Assembly: GCF_000024505.1 (NCBI RefSeq)
Contig: NC_013532.1
Span: 868,001 to 932,000 of the forward strand
DNA from: Anaplasma centrale str. Israel
Lineage (GTDB): Bacteria > Pseudomonadota > Alphaproteobacteria > Rickettsiales > Anaplasmataceae
DNA length: 64,000 nt
Direction: 5' to 3'
How positions within the stretch are numbered: position 1 is the stretch's first letter; each line of letters starts with the position of its first letter. The notes beneath the pieces were generated by a model. It worked only from the letters and a program-made list of their open reading frames with translations, made no database searches and was not told the origin of the DNA. This document shows, in pieces, positions 53,226 to 61,600 of the stretch. The translations under genes and the position numbers were made by a program.

Positions 53226-55211
53226 ATGGAACATTGTGACTTCCCAGTAGATGATGCCCAGCATATGTCGGGGTGCAATCCAGAGGAAAGTTTTCTGCTA
53301 TCCTTAAACGAGGAGCAGAAGGAGGCCGTTTTTTGTGTTGATGGGCCTGTTCTTATCTTAGCGGGAGCTGGAACAGGTAAAACTCGCACCATAACCTCAA
53401 GGATGGGTTATATCATCAAGCGTGGGCTCGCGTTTCCCAGCCAGATTCTGGCAGTAACATTCACAAATAAAGCCGCGCGGGAGATGCTTGTTCGAGTGAG
53501 CGAGATTGTCGATACCACTGGTATATGGCTGGGAACATTTCACGCAATTGCGGCCAGAATACTGCGTAGCAACGCGGAGCGAGTCGGCCTAAGGAGAGAT
53601 TTTACAGTCATAGGCCCAGATGACCAGCTGCAGCTCATAAAAGCCATTGTGAATGATACACAACCCGGGCACCCCGCAGAGGAATGCAAAAAAATGATGC
53701 ATGCGATACAGAGGTGGAAAGAAAAGGGGCTACTACCCGCAGGTGTTACAGATACGGAATTGCAAAAGTGCCCTAACATAGTGCGTGACGTGTATTATGA
53801 GTATCAGGAACGGCTAAAGGCCCTCAACTGCGCTGACTTTGGCGATCTTCTTCTGTACAACGTATCGATGTTCAGTGCCCATGCAGACGTCCTTTCCCAC
53901 TATCAGGAACAGTTTAAGTATGTGATGGTAGATGAATATCAGGACATTAACACAGTACAATACTTGTGGCTCAGACTAATCGTCCAAAAACGTAAAAACA
54001 TCTGCTGTGTCGGGGATGATGACCAGTCTATCTACAGTTGGCGCGGAGCTGAAGTTGGGAACATACTGAGGTTTGCCGACGATTTTCCTGAAGCGAAGAT
54101 CGTCAGGTTGGAATGTAACTACCGCTCAACCTCTAACATATTGTGTGCAGCCTCCGCAATTATAAACAACAACAAGTCCAGGCTGGGTAAAAAACTTTGG
54201 ACCACAAACCATGCGGGGCAAAAAGTTGGCCTCATGAAATTCTGGGATGGCAGGATGGAAGCGCAGTTTATTAGTGAGTACATAAAAGGCTCCAGCGAAT
54301 ACAGATTTGACGAAACTGCAATACTCGTCAGGGCCGGGTTTCAAACCAGAGTGTTCGAGGAGTATTTGGTCAGGTGTGGAATTCCTTACAAAATCATAGG
54401 TAGCACCAAGTTCTACGACAGACAGGAAATAAAAGATCTCGTAGCATACCTCAGGGTGGTAACGAACCCTAAAAATGACATAGCGTTTGAGAGGATAGTG
54501 AATAAACCGAAGCGGCAGCTTGGAGCCTCTACGGTCGCAAAAATGCGGGCATACGCCAGGGACAATAGGTTGTCTTTGCTCGAGTCTGGGGAGTCTATGA
54601 TACGCTTCGGACTACTGCCAGAAAGGACCTCCAATACTCTGCAAAATCTGCTCGACAAATTCAAATGCTGGCGAGAAACCTTGGACACTACATCTCTAAC
54701 AACCGTGATGCAGGCTATAGCTGAGGGTTCTGGCTATATGAACATGCTGAAAGACGAGGGGGATGCCGGCGCATCGAAAATCGAAAACATTAGAGAATTG
54801 TTCGCCGCCGTGGGGAACTTTGAGAATGCAACCAAGTTTTTAGAGCACATCAGCTTGGTAACGGAGGTAGACTCACCCGAGCAGGCCAACAACCATGTGT
54901 ACCTGATGACTTTGCACGCGGCTAAGGGCCTGGAATTCCCACTGGTGTTTCTACCCGGCTGGGAGGAGGGAGTGTTCCCCCACGAAAAATCTATACATGA
55001 CTCCACTGGAAATGCCCTGGAAGAAGAACGTCGCCTTGCGTACGTGGGCATGACCAGAGCACGAGAGCAGCTGTTTATATCCTGCGTCGCGGTGAGGGAG
55101 GTAAACAACTGGAGGCAGCCCATGAAGATATCGCGATTCATAAAGGAGCTCCCTGCAGAGCACGTGCAAGTTCTAAAAAATGTAGATGGCTCCATGCAGC
55201 ATGGTTGTTAG
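53226..55211 (+). CDS. uvrD: UvrD/PcrA-type DNA helicase
   Basis: A 661-residue superfamily 1A 3'-5' helicase used in excision and mismatch repair. Motifs in order: Q-motif LNEEQKEAV, Walker A AGAGTGKTRT (~residues 46-55), Ia AVTFTNKAAREM, II VDEYQD, III DDDQSIYSWRGA, IV VRLECNYRS, V TLHAAKGLEF, VI EEERRLAYVGMTRAR. Length is near PcrA; the long C-terminal Tudor-like tail of UvrD is missing. ATG 53226 has GGAG ~10 nt upstream; a TTG at 53196 is the longer option. It is divergent from paralogue e. Confidence 0.96.
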   Translation: MEHCDFPVDDAQHMSGCNPEESFLLSLNEEQKEAVFCVDGPVLILAGAGTGKTRTITSRMGYIIKRGLAFPSQILAVTFTNKAAREMLVRVSEIVDTTGIWLGTFHAIAARILRSNAERVGLRRDFTVIGPDDQLQLIKAIVNDTQPGHPAEECKKMMHAIQRWKEKGLLPAGVTDTELQKCPNIVRDVYYEYQERLKALNCADFGDLLLYNVSMFSAHADVLSHYQEQFKYVMVDEYQDINTVQYLWLRLIVQKRKNICCVGDDDQSIYSWRGAEVGNILRFADDFPEAKIVRLECNYRSTSNILCAASAIINNNKSRLGKKLWTTNHAGQKVGLMKFWDGRMEAQFISEYIKGSSEYRFDETAILVRAGFQTRVFEEYLVRCGIPYKIIGSTKFYDRQEIKDLVAYLRVVTNPKNDIAFERIVNKPKRQLGASTVAKMRAYARDNRLSLLESGESMIRFGLLPERTSNTLQNLLDKFKCWRETLDTTSLTTVMQAIAEGSGYMNMLKDEGDAGASKIENIRELFAAVGNFENATKFLEHISLVTEVDSPEQANNHVYLMTLHAAKGLEFPLVFLPGWEEGVFPHEKSIHDSTGNALEEERRLAYVGMTRAREQLFISCVAVREVNNWRQPMKISRFIKELPAEHVQVLKNVDGSMQHGC

Positions 55212-55746
55212 CATCCAGCCCACTGCCCCACAGCTCTAACCGCTTGCTGGGTAGCCCTTTTTGATGGAAAATATAAGGGCAGAACAAACCCAAACCCGCA
55301 TGGACCAGCCACATGGTGCTTGCACTCCCAGGGACTTACCTAATACTTTCGCGAAGCGCAGCAGGCCATCAGGTGAGCCACTACCGCAACCTATACCATA
55401 GATACACAACTTCAAATGAAGACTGTGCACAGCGATAAGCATTCCGCAAACAACGCACAAACGAGATGAAAGCTCAGGTAGACCGCGGTTACCACATGGT
55501 TACACAAGCGTGGGGGTGCCGTCTTGATTTGGTAGCTCCAATCCAACGGACTCTTGTGTCACTACAGAGATCACTAACACTGTACAGAGTATATGCCAAA
55601 CCGAAGCGGCGCTAGACAAGATACTCAGCACTTGCACCCCAGAAAACTTACCTCATGCTTTCGCGAAATGTACATAGCTGCCCCCAGTTTGCAAGTGTAG
55701 GTTGCATATATGCCCGGCACTATTACAATAGCGCTGTTCCATTACA
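55212..55746. other. 535-bp gap with a ~37-bp direct repeat
   Basis: CTTGCACTCCCAGGGACTTA...TTTCGCGAA (55319-55354) recurs as CTTGCACCCCAGAAAACTTA...TTTCGCGAA (55631-55667), about 312 bp apart. No gene is visible. The second copy ends 80 bp before the next gene and may be part of its regulatory region. Confidence 0.5.
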
Positions 55747-57960
55747 TTGCTGTCAGTTGTTGGGGGGAGGGGAAGCGCAGTGCGACTCTTGGCGTTGCTA
55801 CCAGGTAGGGAGAAGAAAAGCGCGGCGCAACCCCGGCAAGGTGCCGCTGGTAGCGGGAGCAATTGCAGCACAACAAGCAGTAATCTTCCAGACAATGAAC
55901 AAGCACAGAACGGCAGTGCATCACCCTCTGAGCAGAACGAGGGGTGCACACACGCAACACATGGTGCAGTAGGTAGCGTGGGGTCGTTCTTTTCAGACAG
56001 CGTGGCAAATTCACGTGAGGATGTCAGGGATGACACGTTACCCTCATCGGGTTCTGCAGAGCTTGCCGCAACTGCACCTACGCTCAAAACTAGGGTAGAT
56101 CAGAAAATGAGAGATGCGGCTCCGGAACCTTGGAGTCTGATTTGTGCTTCAACCCATGATAGCTGTGGCATAAGCAGTATACCACAAAACGACATACGGG
56201 AGTTTTGCAGGAAGTACCTATACCAGAAACCCAAAGATAGACAAGGCCTGATCAATTTTATAAGGGCTTCCATTACCAATATCTCTACTACATCCATCAT
56301 AAGCGTTGCTAGTACCGAAAAGGCAAGCATGCGCACCATACATTCCAGCAGCGATGATAGCATAGCGGGAATGAAGGTCACAGAGCAGCACACATTCTAT
56401 GTACAAAGCAGTGCCAACGGGCATATACACGTCTTAGTGGCAGATATTGAGTACAAAGTCAGGCCCACATCAACGCAAAACCGCTATAAAATCTGTGATC
56501 TGAGCATTGAGATAAGACGCGACGGTGTGAACACCAGGCTGTTGTACAGTTGCAATGGCACTTCGGAAGTGTCCTTGCCAATCACGCGGGCCGCACATCG
56601 TGGCGCCCAAAATGCGACGTCTGACACGCACTCTGATGCGTCCGACAGTTGCGGCGCAGGTGGGGAATTAATCACGCCAGACGTCGTAGCAGAGACACAG
56701 AAACCAAGTAGTGCACACGCTGCAGAAGCAGGGCAGGAGCAAGGGGAGAGCGGCGTTTCTGAAGCCTCTGGGAATGCGCACGCAGAAACGCCGAGAGCCC
56801 GTGGTAGCGAGATTCGCAGAGAGTCTTTGACCTCCACTGACGAGGAGCATCAGCATGACCAGCCACTATTTGCCGACACAATAGCTCAGGCAGTCTTACA
56901 GACTGCGGGACGTCGCGGCAGTGCGTCATCCACAGATGGAAGTGTTACCGAGACGTTTAGGCAGCGGGCCTACGAATCGTTCCCTGACTACGGTGTGCAG
57001 CACACTTTGGCGCCTGAAACATTGCAAAGCAGCGATCAATCGGGAACCGCAAATGCAACAGTAGCAGCTTCGCTATGGTCCGGCACAGAATTTACGCTCG
57101 CAAAAGACGTTGAAGAAATTCTGTGTGATGAGCATTTTGTACAAAACCTCTTCTTCGCACAACAAGGGGAAGCCAGTAGCTTTGCTAAAAAGCTGATTCT
57201 AGGCATATTTGAAAAGCTGGCTAAACGCTCCCTGCCGGATTCTGACTTCAAAATTGAGGACGAGGTCCTGAGCAGAAGTCGGCTAAAGAAGGAAGGTTCG
57301 TATCGCGTCACACATAAGGCAACCATGGTACGCACACGAGATCGCGAGGAGGCAGAAAAAATGCGCGTACACCTCCGCTACACAGTGCGCCTCAACCCCA
57401 CCACTGACAAACCCTCGGTGCCGGGAACCCATCGCGAGCAGGTGCAGTGCCTCAACACCGAGGATATGGCCTCCAATAGCAGCATACCCCCTGCGGATGC
57501 GCAAAACTTACACGACAACAGCATGAGAGGCGGGTGCAACAAGAGCAAGCCAGCATCTGCTCAAGAGGAAGAAGCAAGGTCCCTGCTGGCAAAAATTTTC
57601 TGCAGAGTTTACGCGGCTTTCAGGGCAATTTTGCGCACAATATGGAAATTTATCGTTTATCCGTTCACCTTACTTGTCTCGCGCATTAGTCCAAATCGGA
57701 ATAGCAGCAACATTACGAGCGACGATGTAGTTGTCACGGAGAAAAGCCCGGGTTCACAGATACACAGCTCCTCCCGTGGCAGCCATGCACACAGATCGCA
57801 GCACGAAGTTGCGGAAGGTATGCGGGAGAAGCGCAATCCAGCTACAGGCCACAGCGACCTCGAGAGAAAAGGCCGCACAGATAGCGGCTCCCCCTCAACG
57901 GCAATGAGCGACGTAGAAGTCAACTCCCTTCGTTCACACGCAAACTTGAGGTCAGCGTGA
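55747..57960 (+). CDS. modular 737-aa protein with 'PW-LI' module, unknown function
   Basis: I do not recognise the family. TTG 55747 is the first start in the frame; the true start may be later. Residues ~1-120 are low complexity. A module begins at MRDAAPEPWSLI (~residues 120-131) and continues with KYLYQKPKDRQGLINFIRASI, VTEQHTFYV and CDLSIEIRRDG; modules of the same type repeat in the next gene. A Ser/Gly/acidic linker (~280-430) leads to a second, diverged module (~440-560: TLAKDVEEIL, AKKLILGIFEKL, YRVTHKATM). A hydrophobic helix lies near residues 630-650 (IWKFIVYPFTLLVS), then a polar tail. Paired with the giant gene downstream. Possible secreted or surface protein, by inference only. 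Confidence 0.72.
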   Translation: MLSVVGGRGSAVRLLALLPGREKKSAAQPRQGAAGSGSNCSTTSSNLPDNEQAQNGSASPSEQNEGCTHATHGAVGSVGSFFSDSVANSREDVRDDTLPSSGSAELAATAPTLKTRVDQKMRDAAPEPWSLICASTHDSCGISSIPQNDIREFCRKYLYQKPKDRQGLINFIRASITNISTTSIISVASTEKASMRTIHSSSDDSIAGMKVTEQHTFYVQSSANGHIHVLVADIEYKVRPTSTQNRYKICDLSIEIRRDGVNTRLLYSCNGTSEVSLPITRAAHRGAQNATSDTHSDASDSCGAGGELITPDVVAETQKPSSAHAAEAGQEQGESGVSEASGNAHAETPRARGSEIRRESLTSTDEEHQHDQPLFADTIAQAVLQTAGRRGSASSTDGSVTETFRQRAYESFPDYGVQHTLAPETLQSSDQSGTANATVAASLWSGTEFTLAKDVEEILCDEHFVQNLFFAQQGEASSFAKKLILGIFEKLAKRSLPDSDFKIEDEVLSRSRLKKEGSYRVTHKATMVRTRDREEAEKMRVHLRYTVRLNPTTDKPSVPGTHREQVQCLNTEDMASNSSIPPADAQNLHDNSMRGGCNKSKPASAQEEEARSLLAKIFCRVYAAFRAILRTIWKFIVYPFTLLVSRISPNRNSSNITSDDVVVTEKSPGSQIHSSSRGSHAHRSQHEVAEGMREKRNPATGHSDLERKGRTDSGSPSTAMSDVEVNSLRSHANLRSA

Positions 57961-58629
57961 GATGGCACCCAGACCCAATTTCCTTAACGTGAGTGCGCGG
58001 ATTCGGTCCTTCTGGCGGCACACGGTAGTTGGTGTGAAGTGCCGCCCATATGGTGTGAACGCTTCGGCAGTAACCTCTGGTTGACTCACAATTGTGGAAA
58101 TGCTACCCGAGTGCCTCAAGTGCCCAGGTCGTGTGGGGCATGGGTGCGCAACGTTCCGCCATTTGCGTGTCATCACGTTGTAGCGGCTTAGTTACCCCGA
58201 CATAACAGGCCTCAGGCGCCGTGTGCATGCTCCCTCCCACAAATCGCAAGGTGCTAAAGTGCACCAACTACAGGTAGATGAATTTTCAGTGCGCTGCATG
58301 GGCACTTTCCAGATCAGGGTGCCGAATGAATGCACACAGAGTTTAGAGCCCACCACTAGAATGCAACCATGATATAGGTCGCCTCTGAGGAGAGTTTCCT
58401 CCTTTGTTTACACATTTCTCACTGTGCGAGTAGTACAATCTGGCACGCTCGCGTCAGGCGCGCAGTGTTTCTGGGCACTCAGATTCAACGATAAGCAGGT
58501 CATTTGGTGTGGGTGCACGCAGATGGGAAGAATATGCCTGGCTATACGTGTAGGATTTCTGTTATGGCCGGCGGACGTTCCCAGAAAAGCGTTCTTGGGT
58601 TGCTTTTTCTCGCCTAGTGGTGTCTTAGC
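57961..58629. other. 669-bp gap before the giant modular gene
   Basis: No clear gene. In the frame of the downstream gene, ATG 58564 begins MAGGRSQKSVLGLLFLA, signal-peptide-like, but meets TAG at 58615-58617. This could be a nonsense mutation that removed a leader, or chance. No good hairpin or tRNA seen. Confidence 0.45.
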
Positions 58630-61600
58630 ATGCGAACAGATGGCATTAGTGCCCACAATAACCTGTGGAAGATTGTCCTAGAACATGGAGAGCCGCCTCG
58701 CGGCGGTCACAGAGCATCGTGCACGTCGGTCGTATACTCTCAAAAAATCCTCGATCTCGATAGTGAACCACGTTGTGACGAAACCCTAACAGACGTACTG
58801 CACACCATAGTAAAACCCACGGGTCAACGTCCTGAGCTACTGAAATACGTGTTGGCAGCCGTTGATCAGGACCCACGTACTCTGGTTATCTCTCAAGGAG
58901 AGGACACCCCAACACCACTGGTCACTACGAAGGCGGACAAGGCGTACCCCAATGAGCACGCAGCTATCAGGGTTGTGGAGGAGCATATTGTACAAGTCTC
59001 CAAAAATAGTGGCAAATCGGGAATTTTAAACCTGAAACCTGTAGACAAGATCCGGGTTATTATGGCTTATCGAGTTTCTTCTCCAAGAAACCGGAGCGAC
59101 AGTTATTTGCTAAGCGATCTGAAAGTAGAGATAGAAAGCGTTGGGCAGGATGGAAGCAAGCCAACAGGAGAACCGCAAAGGCTAGGCACAGTGCAGGATG
59201 TGCTGTATACGCCTCAGCCACAACAGGACGCAGAACATGCCACAGGAACTAGTGTACATGCTGTAGAGAAACACTGTGCTAGCCTGTTGGAGAGAAGGAC
59301 CGGTACCCTAAATTCCGCATATTCCCTTTTTTGCGATAACTTTTTTTTCAATAAGTACAAGCTCAAACAAAGAGTTGACACGACGACACGTGGTCGTGGC
59401 AAGACACCGTGGCAACTCATTAGCACAGATATTGCATATGACTTCGCCGAGGAAACCGACGCTCAAATTATAAGCGCGCAGGATTACCACCCAGACGAAA
59501 TACAGTTGCACGAGGTAGTGTTGGGCGGGATGCGATGTAACCAGAAATTGGTCAACGTCCTGAAAGACACGTTAAAACCCACTGCAGACCGTGGTGGCCT
59601 ATTGGGCTTTCTCGAATCATGTGTGAAGGGCAATGACATTAAAGTATCCGCGGCCGGGGTCACTATTGAAAACCCGAGTATAATAATACGCCCAGTTATT
59701 GACACCGCGTCGGCGGATCTTGTGCCCGCAGTTCGGGTGACAGAGGCACACTGCGTGAAGGTTATGCGCGTGAAGAAGAAGGGTGGTGTGCCGGAGTTCA
59801 TTGGTCGGCTGGAAGCATTAGTGGAATTTACAATTGCGGCTACAGACGACCCAGAGAAGTGCGAACTTTGTAACTTAAAAGTAATCGTAAGGCCCATAGA
59901 CGCATCTGGGCAACGCTCTGTTGGGGAAAAGTTCACATACAGCTCCACATACTCACACATTTTGCCCATCTCCCCCACAGGACGGAAACGCCATGGGAGG
60001 CTGGGCGCAGAGAAGTTTCACGTACCCGATACATACGACATTGTCACCCAAGAAAGCACCCCCGGGTTATTTGGAGTCTGCAGAGTAAAACTCAAGGACA
60101 CGGCGGATAAGACGCTGTGTAACGCAGCACGTACCCCGTGGGACCTCATAAAAACAGAAGGATACTACGATACAGCTGGCGCGTCTGGTGCCAAGCTGCA
60201 GTTGCATGAGAGCATCGGGGACACCTTTCGTGATGAGCAGATAGTAAAATTTGCACGCGACGTTATTCAACCAACAAGTTTGCGTCCCGGTCTTTTGGGA
60301 TTCATACAAGCATGCATTGACACCCGCAAAACGACCATAAGAGTTTCTGCGCGCGACCTTGGCAGACCCACACCAGAAGTCACCATGACATACATAGAGA
60401 GGCAGGGCATCACCCCACCTATGGTGAAGGTAGAAGAAACACACTGGGTCAAGGTGATGGATATAAATGATTCCCCGCCCATGCGTGCAAGGTTATTCGG
60501 AATACAGGATGGATGCAAACTCACACAAGACCAGCTGAAAGTTAAGCTAACCTACACAATAAGCGCAAAGGGCCAAAAATACGTGTTTGGAAACATGCAT
60601 ACCGAAGTTTGGTCTATGGGTCACAACGGAAATAGGGCGAAAGTGCCCCCGCTGGCGTGTAGTATCAACGCAACTTATACCTACGATGCAACAGATGAGA
60701 GAGATCCTATTATAGAGGCACTTCTACAACGGTCTGAAGCATCATTAAAGCGGGCAGCAAGCAGGCAACCAGCGGTTAGCACCATACCGCATGGGCGGCA
60801 TGCCGGACAGGATGACGAGGATGGAGTACCTACCACAATACTCAAGGCAAGCCCGGATAGTGTGATGCGTGATGCGGCCAAGACTCCTTGGGACCTGATT
60901 TATGCCGGGGACGAGCACGACAATGCAGACAATGCAACACCAACTAATGACGACATCCTAAAATTCACCGAGGAATATCTACTCAAGCCGACAAAGCATC
61001 GTGAAGGCCTACTGGAGTTCATAAGGGCATGCGTGCAAGATGGCGACGAGCTAGATATGGCACTCAAGTCCCCAAAAATAGAAGTGGATGTTGAGCAAGA
61101 TGACAATGGTCTACCCGTCAGCCCGTGTGTTGTTAAAGAGGAGCACTACGTCCGAATTGCCAGAGGAGGTTCAGATGCTTTGGATGTTCTGCAAGTACAA
61201 GTGACTTATAAGGTCAACGAAACCGCAACGGACGGGGAGTATGTGTTATCCGATCTGAACGTTGTGGTTAAGTCACTGGGAAGTGATGGAAACACCCCAT
61301 CCGCACAAGAGCTGAAGTATGGCATCAAAGCCAGCGAATGTGTATCGAGGACAGGGCCCGTGCGACCTGCACACAGGAAGAGTACCACAAAGACAAAGCA
61401 CTCGGAGGGTACCGAATGTGATCGGCAAGATGATGAACAACAAGAATTGCGGGAACGGTCTGCAGCATCATTGAAAAGGGCAGCAAAGACGCAGGCAGCG
61501 CCGTCATGCATAAAATTGAACGCTAACCACACAGTCTGTCATTTGTTTGTCAAACACTATGGGTTGTCCGCACTGGTTTTGGGCAAAAACTGGAGCACTA

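Noticed and set aside
58424-58681. 85-codon plus-strand frame before the giant gene
   Set aside because: Different frame from the giant gene, overlaps its start, no family and no codon-like composition.
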